Source: Nitrospira sp. (GTDB lineage: Bacteria; UBA9089; CG2-30-40-21; SBAY01). From it: a stretch of 13,398 nucleotides of DNA. Positions 6,016-12,290 of this stretch are shown piece by piece. A model generated the notes under the pieces. The model saw only the letters and a list, made by a program, of their open reading frames with translations, was not told the origin of the DNA and did no database searches. Each line of letters starts with the position of its first letter. The first letter of the stretch is position 1. The position numbers and the translations under genes were made by a program. The stretch is taken from positions 1 to 13,398 of the forward strand of contig SBAY01000326.1 of the NCBI GenBank assembly GCA_005239945.1, read 5' to 3'.

Positions 6016-8505
6016 ATGCAAACACGAATAGGGCCCTTTTTTATTCTTCTGGGCATAACACTCCTATTTTTTGTCAATGCCTTATCTTCTGATTGGACCT
6101 TTGGCTACGGTGATATCCATCGCTATTTTTACCCAATTCGCTATTTTACCGCCTCCTCAATGAAAGAGGGTTTTCTGCCGTTGTGGAATCCGTATCTGTT
6201 TGCCGGCATTCCTAACTTAGCTGCCTTACAACCGGCGGTATTTTATCCGATTTCCATCCTACCCTATTTGTTTCCATTTTTTTATGGAATAGAACTTTTT
6301 ATCATTGTGCACTTCTTTTTAGCCAGTTTATTTACCTACCTGTTAATGAGGCATTTTAAGGTAAGCCGAGCAGGCGCCTTAATTTCAGCACTCACCTATG
6401 GTTTTGGTGGATTTCTTCTATCCGTAGTTGATATGCTCACCACGCTAAGTGCGGCTACCTGGACGCCGCTTATCTTCTTATGCTATCTTAAGGCGTTGGG
6501 GTCAGACCTTGAATATAGTAAGGCGTTGGGGTCTAAGGCGTTGGGGTCAGACCTTGAATATAGAATTTGCACACAAACGCAAATTCTATATTCAAGGTCT
6601 GACCCCAATCTTGCCAATCTTGTCTTCACCGGGCTATTTTTGGGAATCCAGTTTTTAGCCGGTGAACCCACCCAACTGTATGGCACTTTAATTACCTTGT
6701 CGCTATATACGGTGGCAAAGGCCTGGCAAATGTGGCGGCAAAAAGGGGAAAAGGAAAAAGTGACAAAAGCAAAACTGGTTAAGTTCTGCTTTCAAGGTTT
6801 GACCCCATGGCTTATTTGTTTAGGACTAACCCTTTTTCAGGTATTGCCTTTTTTGGAAATGGTTTTGCACTCAACCAGAACATCAGGGCTTAAATTCACC
6901 CATGCGACAAGCCTGTCATTGGGTCCACATGAATTACTAAACTTAGTCTTACCTTACTGGAGCGGTAATTTTATTGAAAAAAGTCATTTCTGGTTTGGAC
7001 AATCATGGTTAGAGAGTATCTACCTGGGGATTTTGCCCTTATTATTTGCCCTGGTAGCCATTGTTTTTGGACGGAAAAAAAGGATAGTGCTGTTTTTTAC
7101 CGGCATAATCTTTATTTTCTTGTTGCTTTCCTTTGGTAAGCTACTCCCCCTGTACAAGACACTTTATCAATATTTACCCGGCTTTAGCATGATTAGATAC
7201 CCGGTCAAATTCTTCTCGTTTGTTGTCCTGGGCATTAGTGTCCTGGCTGGCTTTGGGTTGGATAGGTTAGACGGCTCGGTCAAGTCAAACAAGTCTAACC
7301 TGTCCGACAAAATCTTAAAATTATTCTCTGGTTTTCTCTTGATTTATGCCGGTAGTTTTCTGGTCTTTTTTCTGAATCAACAACGGATTATTCCCTTTTT
7401 AAAGGAGATTTATTTCCCAGAAGCTCTGGATATTTATGTAGCGGCCTGGGCAGATAGTTTGTCAGGAAATTTTATGCTCGTTTGTCTGATTACCCTGGCC
7501 GGTATTCTGCTTATTTCTTTATTATTTAAGGGAAAAATCTCAACAAGGGTATTTAATCTGGGAATAATAGGCCTGGTGATTATAGACTTATTCATCTTTG
7601 GTATGAGAATCAATCCGCTTGTTCCGCAGAAAATTTATGCCTACAAGTCCCCTGCTTTAAGGTTTTTGTTACAGGATACCGATTGTTACCGCATCTTGTT
7701 AGAGCCAAAATCCGAGAGATATTTTCGAATCATCCGTGGCGAGACATTGGAAGATGCCCTGGTTGGTGTCCAGAATTCATTGGTCTCCAATTACGGGCTT
7801 TTTTATAAAATTTTTGATGCCCAGGGGTATGAATCCCTGACCTTAAACGATTACACCCGATTTTTAAAGCTGGTTACGGAACAGGGCGACTGGAATTTGT
7901 TGGATGTATTGAATATTAAATATGTGGTCTCTAAATTTGACTTGAAAATGAGGCAGTTAAAGTTAGTCTATGAGGATGAGTCAATTAAGATATACTGGAA
8001 TACTACCTGTTTGCCAAGGGCATTCTTTGTCCCAAAGGCAAGGGTAATCAGGGATAGACAAAGGGTATTGGAGGAGATGTCAGGTGTAGATTTTGACCCG
8101 CGAAAAGAAATAATTCTGGAAGAAAAAATTCGAAATCCAAATAAATTTTCGATTTTCGATTTTCGATTTTCGATTTCTTCAATCCAAAATCCAAAATCCA
8201 AAATCCAAAATCCTCGAATAATAGATTACCAGCCGAATAAAGTCATCATCACCGCTTCCTCGCCTGGTGCTTGCCTTTTATTCCTGAGCGACACCTATTA
8301 TCCTGGCTGGCGGGCTTTTATAGACGGTAAGCCGACAAAGATATATCGAGCAAACTATACCTTTAGAGCCATTAGTTTTCCTGAGGGTAGTCATACGGTA
8401 GAATTCGTTTATCTGCCTTTGAGTTTCTTAGTCGGAGTTATTGGGAGTGGGATAACGGTGTTTATATCGATAGGATTAATTTTAATGTGGAGGAAGAGAG
8501 GTTAA
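6016..8505 (+). CDS. YfhO-family multi-spanning membrane protein (GT-C-like) with in-frame repeat insertions
   Basis: A large integral membrane protein (829 aa) with roughly a dozen hydrophobic segments and a C-terminal extracytoplasmic domain. The late motif LSDTYYPGWRAFIDGKP and following RANYTFRAI are typical of the YfhO family, whose Bacillus member takes part in glycosylating cell-envelope polymers; the N-terminal WNPYLFAGIPNLA also fits. The ATG abuts the channel stop (TAGATG) with AGGAG inside the preceding gene, indicating translational coupling. Unusually, repeat DNA interrupts the gene at residues 159-198, about 416-431 and about 711-733 without breaking the frame. Each lies in a loop between membrane helices or between extracytoplasmic strands, so the protein may still be functional. 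A decayed repeat arm may encode residues 256-264. Family is secure; the substrate is unknown. Confidence 0.82.
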   Translation: MQTRIGPFFILLGITLLFFVNALSSDWTFGYGDIHRYFYPIRYFTASSMKEGFLPLWNPYLFAGIPNLAALQPAVFYPISILPYLFPFFYGIELFIIVHFFLASLFTYLLMRHFKVSRAGALISALTYGFGGFLLSVVDMLTTLSAATWTPLIFLCYLKALGSDLEYSKALGSKALGSDLEYRICTQTQILYSRSDPNLANLVFTGLFLGIQFLAGEPTQLYGTLITLSLYTVAKAWQMWRQKGEKEKVTKAKLVKFCFQGLTPWLICLGLTLFQVLPFLEMVLHSTRTSGLKFTHATSLSLGPHELLNLVLPYWSGNFIEKSHFWFGQSWLESIYLGILPLLFALVAIVFGRKKRIVLFFTGIIFIFLLLSFGKLLPLYKTLYQYLPGFSMIRYPVKFFSFVVLGISVLAGFGLDRLDGSVKSNKSNLSDKILKLFSGFLLIYAGSFLVFFLNQQRIIPFLKEIYFPEALDIYVAAWADSLSGNFMLVCLITLAGILLISLLFKGKISTRVFNLGIIGLVIIDLFIFGMRINPLVPQKIYAYKSPALRFLLQDTDCYRILLEPKSERYFRIIRGETLEDALVGVQNSLVSNYGLFYKIFDAQGYESLTLNDYTRFLKLVTEQGDWNLLDVLNIKYVVSKFDLKMRQLKLVYEDESIKIYWNTTCLPRAFFVPKARVIRDRQRVLEEMSGVDFDPRKEIILEEKIRNPNKFSIFDFRFSISSIQNPKSKIQNPRIIDYQPNKVIITASSPGACLLFLSDTYYPGWRAFIDGKPTKIYRANYTFRAISFPEGSHTVEFVYLPLSFLVGVIGSGITVFISIGLILMWRKRG
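6490..6609 (+). repeat. In-frame 120-bp palindromic repeat block inside the YfhO-like gene
   Basis: Two copies of a 30-bp unit starting TAAGGCGTTGGGGTCAGACC (6489-6518 and 6534-6563) flank a 15-bp half copy (6519-6533). The last copy opens a perfect 30-bp inverted repeat: 6541-6570 pairs with 6579-6608 around the 8-nt loop ACACAAAC. The block is exactly 40 codons, its sub-units are 10, 5 and 10 codons, and there is no stop. Because of frame symmetry both strands read LGSDLEYRIC...QILYSRSDPN. GGGGTCAG-type inverted repeats recall REP-like sequences mobilised by Y1-type (RAYT) transposases; that link is inference. Confidence 0.85.
6781..6807 (+). repeat. Degenerate solo arm of the palindromic repeat
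   Basis: These 27 bases match the right arm of the palindrome (6581-6607) at 22 positions, including TTCAAGGTxTGACCCCA at 16 of 17. It is read in a different codon phase (CFQGLTP) from the intact copy. It is likely a decayed remnant, though chance similarity in coding DNA cannot be excluded. Confidence 0.4.
7261..7308 (+). repeat. In-frame copy of the SPFH-aminotransferase intergenic repeat within the YfhO-like gene
   Basis: Bases 7284-7308 match the intergenic repeat at 2087-2111 at 23 of 25 positions. The preceding GATAGGTTAGAC (7261-7272) is an exact inverted copy of 2096-2107, so the segment folds back on GTCTAACCTGTC (7292-7303 region) with one mismatch. Together they span 16 codons reading DRLDGSVKSNKSNLSD, in a polar loop between two membrane helices. 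The first three residues may be native, since DRL is common here in YfhO proteins. Confidence 0.6.
8146..8213 (+). repeat. Two 7-bp tandem tracts in frame in the YfhO-like gene
   Basis: Four copies of TTTTCGA (8146-8173) are followed by four copies of AATCCAA plus a partial fifth (8181-8213). Both periods are 7 bp, so the peptide cycles through all three phases (FSIFDFRFS, then SIQNPKSKIQNPR) without a stop. The insertion replaces a short linker before the extracytoplasmic YfhO domain. Confidence 0.75.
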
Positions 8506-9170
8506 CCGAAGACATGGTGGGCGCGGTAGCGACCGCATTTCTCTCGCTTTTCTGCTACCTCAAGTTCTCTTGTCAAACGCTTTAAAACCTGGGTATTTTC
8601 TTTAGAGGTATAAATATAGAATCCCAGATTAACTAATTTGTCATTTTTAAGATAATAAAAACCCTGATGTTGCGTTAAAGGATCAAGAACTAATGCGGTT
8701 TGCCAGAAATGATTAAAAAAGTTACTTTGGATAAATTTATCCTCTGGTGATAAAAATATGCCCAGACCCGGATGTGTATGGTACCAACCCAATAATTGCT
8801 TATCCTGATGGTATTCAGACATGATACTGTCAATCATCTTCCAAACCTCATGGGTAAAGATAAACTCACCACTTTTATGTTGAATTTCCTTGACCTCAAT
8901 AATATCGGTTATCTGGATAAAGGTGTTTTCTTTTTCACGCATTGCCTTTCCTACAAGAAAACCACCCACCTCGCGGTCAACCCTTTTCTTGGCATGTCTT
9001 CTAACTCTAATAAAGGCATTAACATCTATAAAGATTCTCAAGTCTTTGCCGTCTATCTCTCCCCAGGACAGCAAAGCGTATTTATCCCGTTGATTAATAG
9101 GCATAATCCCTTCTTTTGGACTAAAGTCATAAACAGGATTCAAATTTATACTTATATCCTTTTGCATCAT
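8502..9170 (-). CDS. JAMM/MPN (Mov34/PAD-1) family metallopeptidase
   Basis: A 222-residue protein with a complete JAMM zinc site: E67 in REVGGFLVG, then H131 and H133, seven residues, S141 and D144 in HTHPGLGIFLSPED. It should therefore be a catalytically competent isopeptidase or peptidase. Bacterial members process ubiquitin-like sulfur carriers or act in peptide metabolism, but no ThiS/MoaD-like, E1-like or NlpC/P60 gene is adjacent, so the substrate is unknown. The frame extends 10 codons upstream, but the promoter at 9191-9219 starts transcription near 9184, below those ATGs. AAAAGGTG lies just before the ATG at 9170 (a second ATG follows at 9167). The 20-residue tail is basic. It converges with the YfhO-like gene; the two stop codons overlap at TTAA (8502-8505). 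Confidence 0.85.
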   Translation of the reverse strand: MMQKDISINLNPVYDFSPKEGIMPINQRDKYALLSWGEIDGKDLRIFIDVNAFIRVRRHAKKRVDREVGGFLVGKAMREKENTFIQITDIIEVKEIQHKSGEFIFTHEVWKMIDSIMSEYHQDKQLLGWYHTHPGLGIFLSPEDKFIQSNFFNHFWQTALVLDPLTQHQGFYYLKNDKLVNLGFYIYTSKENTQVLKRLTRELEVAEKREKCGRYRAHHVFG

Positions 9171-9190
9171 CAATTCACCTTTTGACATAA

Positions 9191-9219
9191 ATATTAACAT
9201 AAAATATTCCCTGTGTCAA
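9191..9219 (-). promoter_or_regulatory. JAMM gene promoter
   Basis: On the minus strand: -35 TTGACA (9219-9214), 17-nt spacer, -10 TAATAT (9196-9191). The predicted start near 9184 leaves a very short leader (about 14 nt) that consists mainly of the ribosome site AAAAGGTG. This decides the start codon at 9170 and makes the gene independent of recF. Confidence 0.65.
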
Positions 9220-9366
9220 CAAAAAATTCAGGACAAATGTTTTGGGAATAAGTCATATATGTTATATAAATCCTATTCTTCCCGAACTCCAAATCCCGCT
9301 AAAAACCGATGATAGAAAATTCCCACAAATAACCGATCGATTAGATTAAAGTAAATTTTTTACAGT

Positions 9367-10512
9367 CTAATGGCTGATATCACCTTGTTTAACTTTAAAT
9401 ATGCACGCCTCCTTTACAAAATCTGAACTTAACTCATCTAAATGTGTTGTGGTAATAAAAACCTGTAGGCTTGCTTTATTAATATCTTTGCCTATAAAAT
9501 TTAAAAGAGCCTCCCGTTTGATTTCATCTAATTCAGAGGTTATATCATCTAACAAAAGAATAGGGAGTTCTTGAGTATGGTGGTATTGATATTGAAGTTC
9601 GGTTAATTTCAAACAAATAGCTATTGTCCTTTGTTGACCTTGAGAGGCAAAATACCTGGCATTAATATTATTTATATAAAAGGAAATATCATCTCGATGT
9701 GGCCCAATTAAGGTTGTCTCCTGCCTTATTTCATTTTCTTGTCTAACTTTCAGTTTTTCTCTAAAATCTTCCTCAACCACACAAGGTTTATAATCAATTT
9801 TTATCTCTTGTCGATGGCCACTAATCTGGTGATAAATTTCATTGATTAAAGGATTCAATTCGTTGAGTAACTCTTGTCTTTTTCTTATAATTGGGATACC
9901 TGTTTCCACTAATTGGTCATCCCAGGCCTCTAATTCTTTTAAGTCTAATTCCATATGAGGCATTATGCCCCTGTTTCTTTTGAGCATGGATAATATTTGA
10001 TTACGCTGTTTAATGATTTTGAGGTATCTCTGAAGGTTGTATAAATAACTGGGTGATACTTGAGACAGTTCGATATCAAGGAATCGTCTCCGTATTGCCG
10101 GACTACCCTTGACAATTTCCAAATCCTCCGGCGAAAAGACAACTACCTTTAATTGTCCGATTAAATCTATTATCCTTGTCAGGGCTTTATTATTTATCCT
10201 AACCTTCTTTTGAAGGCTTGCCTTGTTAAGGCTTGCCTCGTTATTAGCGGTAAATGAGATATTAATCTGGGTTTCGGTGTTTTCTTTTAATATTTTACCA
10301 TTTAAAAATAATTCCACTTCCCCAAATTTAATTAACTGTTTATCCTGGTTTGTGCGGAAGGATTTTAAAATCCCAAGAAAATAAATTGCCTCTAAAAGAT
10401 TTGTCTTCCCTGCTCCATTTTCTCCGACAAAGATGTTTATCCTTGAATCAAAGTTTAAATTCAGCTCGTTAAGATTTCGAAAGTTTTTTATGGTTATTTC
10501 TTTTAAAAACAA
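9367..10512 (-). CDS. recF: DNA replication/repair protein RecF
   Basis: A 381-residue RecF, near the usual 360-380. It is an SMC-like ATPase that, with RecO and RecR, loads RecA at single-strand gaps. Walker A is GENGAGKT (30-37), the FSPEDLEIVKGSPAIRRRFLD segment typical of RecF follows, the ABC-type signature is FASQGQQRT, and Walker B with the catalytic acidic pair is LLLDDITSELD (about 316-327). Translation starts at TTG (10512-10510), 4 nt after GAGGGGG; no in-frame ATG is better placed. The gene is not next to dnaA, dnaN or gyrB, so it is outside the classic origin cluster. A 15-bp tandem duplication (10213-10242) adds NEASLNKASL in a surface region that is shorter in Bacillus RecF. 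No terminator is evident between its stop and the JAMM promoter. Confidence 0.92.
   Translation of the reverse strand: MFLKEITIKNFRNLNELNLNFDSRINIFVGENGAGKTNLLEAIYFLGILKSFRTNQDKQLIKFGEVELFLNGKILKENTETQINISFTANNEASLNKASLQKKVRINNKALTRIIDLIGQLKVVVFSPEDLEIVKGSPAIRRRFLDIELSQVSPSYLYNLQRYLKIIKQRNQILSMLKRNRGIMPHMELDLKELEAWDDQLVETGIPIIRKRQELLNELNPLINEIYHQISGHRQEIKIDYKPCVVEEDFREKLKVRQENEIRQETTLIGPHRDDISFYINNINARYFASQGQQRTIAICLKLTELQYQYHHTQELPILLLDDITSELDEIKREALLNFIGKDINKASLQVFITTTHLDELSSDFVKEACIFKVKQGDISH
10213..10242. repeat. 15-bp tandem duplication inside recF
   Basis: AAGGCTTGCCTTGTT (10213-10227) is repeated as AAGGCTTGCCTCGTT (10228-10242), differing at one base. The unit is five codons, so the frame is kept and the protein reads NEASL-NKASL. 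A related TAGGCTTGCTTTATT occurs near 9468, encoding NKASL again. Confidence 0.7.
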
Positions 10513-10535
10513 TTGTCCCCCTCATTATCCTATAA

Positions 10536-10760
10536 CTTCAATTCAGACATTAGATTTCAGGCTTTAGACATCAGACTTTTCGGTTCTTGCGGGTTTTTTG
10601 TGGAAGTGAATGATTGTAGAAACCAAAAATAATTCAATGTCCAATGTCCAATTAGCAATTAGCATTTTAAAATTATTTCTTTCATTGATGATTACTACTG
10701 CACATTTTTCTTCTCTTAGTCTAAATGTCTGATGTCTATGGTCTAATGTCTGAATTGAAG
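10536..10760. repeat. 225-bp foldback element with perfect 19-bp terminal inverted repeats
   Basis: CTTCAATTCAGACATTAGA (10536-10554) and its exact reverse complement (10742-10760) bound this element, which fills nearly all of the recF-larB gap. Just inside, TAGACATCAGAC is again present on both arms, and the centre has direct repeats (CAATGTC twice, AATTAGC twice). It holds no open frame or transposase. The right end is 5 bp from the larB stop; the left end is close to the recF ribosome site. AA flanks both ends, but this is too short to count as a target duplication. It is MITE-like in layout. Confidence 0.75.
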
Positions 10761-10765
10761 AAGTA

Positions 10766-11533
10766 TTATGCCATTCTTTTAGTAATCATACCGGCAAAGT
10801 AACCTGCCCCAAAACCATTGTCGATATTTACGACGACTATCCCTGGAACACAACTATTCAGCATAGTCAATAATGCCGCTAATCCTTTAAAACTTGCTCC
10901 ATAACCTATACTTGTAGGCACGGCGATAATAGGAACATTTACCAATCCTCCAACCACACTGGCTAATGCCCCTTCCATCCCGGCCACAACAATAATTACA
11001 GAGGCTTGAGTGATTTTTTCTTTCTGATTTAATAATCTATGGATGCCCGCTACCCCAACATCATATAATTTTTCTACCTTTATGCCCATAAGTTCTACAA
11101 CTACCACCGCCTCTTCTGCCACAGGAATATCTGATGTCCCGGCAGTAATAACTAAAACAGGGGTTCGTGATAAATCCAAAAAAGGAGGGGAGTCAATTAT
11201 AGTTATTGTGCCGGCAAGTGGATTGTATTGTGCGCGAGCATCAATTTTATGGATAGCATTGTATAGTTCCTCAGAGGCTCGGGTAATCAAAACATTGCTT
11301 TTTTGTTTAAGCATTGACCTGGTAATCTCAATTATATCTTCTTTCCTTTTGCCCAGTCCAAAGATAACCTCTGGGAATCCCCTTCGTAAAGCTCGGTGAT
11401 GGTCAATACGGGCAAAAGAGGTAGAGCCTAATTCCTCATACGGTAGAAATCTCAATTTATCTAATGCCTCTTCGAGCCCTAATTTTCCTTCCTTAACTTC
11501 CGCTAATAAACTCTTAATCTGGTTTGCTTCCAT
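10766..11533 (-). CDS. larB: Nickel-pincer cofactor biosynthesis protein LarB (AIR-carboxylase-like)
   Basis: A 255-residue LarB. In the lactate racemase pathway LarB carboxylates the pyridinium ring of nicotinic acid adenine dinucleotide and cleaves it to give the dicarboxylated mononucleotide, which LarE and LarC then convert to the nickel-pincer nucleotide. The N-terminal segment, with LGSTSFARIDHHRALRRGFPE, is LarB-specific; the C-terminal half (about 120-255) is PurE-like, with VITAGTSDIPVAEEA, GVAGIHRL and VAGMEGALASVVGG. The ATG at 11533 follows AAGGA at good spacing. No larA, larC or larE lies in the window, so the gene may support another nickel-pincer enzyme or a pathway encoded elsewhere. 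It has its own promoter and a foldback leader of about 155 nt. Confidence 0.9.
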   Translation of the reverse strand: MEANQIKSLLAEVKEGKLGLEEALDKLRFLPYEELGSTSFARIDHHRALRRGFPEVIFGLGKRKEDIIEITRSMLKQKSNVLITRASEELYNAIHKIDARAQYNPLAGTITIIDSPPFLDLSRTPVLVITAGTSDIPVAEEAVVVVELMGIKVEKLYDVGVAGIHRLLNQKEKITQASVIIVVAGMEGALASVVGGLVNVPIIAVPTSIGYGASFKGLAALLTMLNSCVPGIVVVNIDNGFGAGYFAGMITKRMA

Positions 11534-11553
11534 AATTTTTCCTTACTTGTAAC

Positions 11554-11684
11554 GGTTCAAGGTTCAAAGTTCAAGGTTCAAGGTTTTAGGATAGTAGCTA
11601 ATGAGTAGTGGGTAGCCAGGAAAATAGTTTTCCACAACCCATAACCCATCCTTGATTTTTCATTATTACCCTGAACCTTGAACC
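11554..11684. repeat. Foldback repeat in the larB leader
   Basis: GGTTCAAGGTTCA (11554-11566) and its exact reverse complement (11672-11684) are 13-bp arms. The left side holds further tandem copies of GTTCAAG through 11585, so the right arm can pair in more than one register. In the larB mRNA the 5' end (near 11688) would pair with sequence about 20 nt before the start codon, close to the ribosome site. Confidence 0.65.
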
Positions 11685-11694
11685 CTTTCCAACT

Positions 11695-11724
11695 ATTATA
11701 CCAAATAATCTGAATTCATGTCAA
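11695..11724 (-). promoter_or_regulatory. larB promoter
   Basis: On the minus strand: -35 TTGACA (11724-11719), 18-nt spacer, -10 TATAAT (11700-11695), both perfect consensus. The start near 11688 coincides with the outer end of the leader foldback. It is back to back with the plus-strand promoter at 11738-11767. Confidence 0.65.
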
Positions 11725-11737
11725 TTCAATTTTTTAT

Positions 11738-11767
11738 TTGACAAATTCATCTTAATTATGATAGAAT
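11738..11767 (+). promoter_or_regulatory. Plus-strand promoter divergent from larB
   Basis: TTGACA (11738-11743), 18-nt spacer, TAGAAT (11762-11767) with extended -10 TG. The start would be near 11774. The next 110 bases have no open frame and no clear structure, so this may drive a leader, an unrecognised small RNA, or the downstream zinc-ribbon operon jointly with the promoter at 11886. Confidence 0.55.
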
Positions 11768-11885
11768 ATGTTTTGTAAGGATAAAAACATTATAGAGGCT
11801 GATTTTCAAAGGGATACCGGCAAGGAGAAGAAACATAAAAACACCCTTTAAAAATAAAAAAAGATAACAAAAGATAAAAAATTGC

Positions 11886-11914
11886 TTGACAAATTTTTAA
11901 AAATATGTTATATT
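11886..11914 (+). promoter_or_regulatory. Promoter of the zinc-ribbon/HTH operon
   Basis: TTGACA (11886-11891), 17-nt spacer, TATATT (11909-11914); an overlapping TATAAT lies at 11914-11919 but with a 22-nt spacer. A start around 11922 places the hairpin at 11937-11986 about 15 nt from the 5' end of the RNA, followed by a long leader to the first gene at 12157. Confidence 0.55.
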
Positions 11915-11936
11915 ATAATTGCTCACTTCTCCTTCG

Positions 11937-11986
11937 CCCAGTGCTGTAGATGTTCTTTAATAAAGAACTTAATTTACGGCACTGGG
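11937..11986 (+). ncRNA. Strong two-part RNA hairpin in the operon leader (attenuator or small RNA)
   Basis: CCCAGTGCTGTAGA (11937-11950) pairs with TTTACGGCACTGGG (11973-11986) over 14 bp with two G-U pairs. Inside, GTTCTTT (11952-11958) pairs with AAAGAAC (11962-11968) around a 3-nt loop, with an asymmetric internal loop between the stems. G-U pairs on one strand favour a structure acting as plus-strand RNA. The following TTCTTTGTATTTGT is T-rich but not a clean tract, so partial termination (attenuation) is possible. It matches no RNA family that I recognise. Confidence 0.45.
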
Positions 11987-11998
11987 TTCTTTGTATTT

Positions 11999-12081
11999 GT
12001 AAGCGGTCAACCTTTAGATTGAAGTAATACTTCTTTTAGAAGGTATTAATCCAACCTGAAGGCTAATAACTGAACGCTTAC
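11999..12081. repeat. Foldback element 2, near-perfect 83-bp palindrome
   Basis: GTAAGCGGTCA (11999-12009) and TGAACGCTTAC (12071-12081) are inverted at 10 of 11 positions. Most of the interior also pairs: CCTTTAGATTG... on the left with the complement of CCTTCAGGTTGG... on the right, ending in a small loop near TTTTA (about 12036). The right arm has a few extra bases. It shares its termini with the elements at 751-867 and 12746-12820 and is transcribed as part of the operon leader. Confidence 0.7.
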
Positions 12082-12156
12082 TTTATTTTCTATTAAAAAT
12101 TCATCCCTGGAAGGGGGTTCTATATATATTTTAGAGAAATTAAGGAGATGATTAAA

Positions 12157-12270
12157 ATGGAATTTAGATGTTATTATTGCCAGACTCCTATAAACAGAGA
12201 AAATTATTTAGAGATAATGTTTAAAGGAGAAATAATTGGTTACATCTGTAAACAATGTCCAGAAAATTAA
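12157..12270 (+). CDS. 37-residue zinc-ribbon microprotein, function unknown
   Basis: A short protein, MEFRCYYCQTPINRENY..., with two CxxC pairs (C5/C8 and C31/C34) separated by 22 residues, the layout of a minimal zinc ribbon. AAGGAG lies 9 nt before the ATG at 12157; an in-frame ATG at 12148 sits too close to that site to be preferred. The ribosome site, the paired cysteines and the 20-nt gap to the next gene argue that it is real despite its length. Such proteins can bind nucleic acid or a partner protein, but nothing here identifies a target. It is the first gene of the rightmost operon. Confidence 0.65.
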   Translation: MEFRCYYCQTPINRENYLEIMFKGEIIGYICKQCPEN

Positions 12271-12290
12271 GGATAGGAGGAGAGGGAAAA

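Noticed and set aside
6483..6686. Minus-strand open frame across the palindromic insertion
   Set aside because: It is open because the palindrome is frame-symmetric; its peptide is mostly the repeat itself.
9220..9366. Terminator between recF and the JAMM gene
   Set aside because: AACCGAT occurs twice as a direct, not inverted, repeat, and no stem with a T-tract was found.
11774..11880. Possible riboswitch or small RNA downstream of the plus-strand promoter
   Set aside because: Only a 6-bp AAAGGG/CCCTTT pairing is visible, with no known aptamer core and no open frame with a start codon.
11937..11986. 6S RNA as an identity for the leader hairpin
   Set aside because: The structure is about 50 nt with a small internal loop, lacking the long closing stem and large central bubble of 6S RNA.
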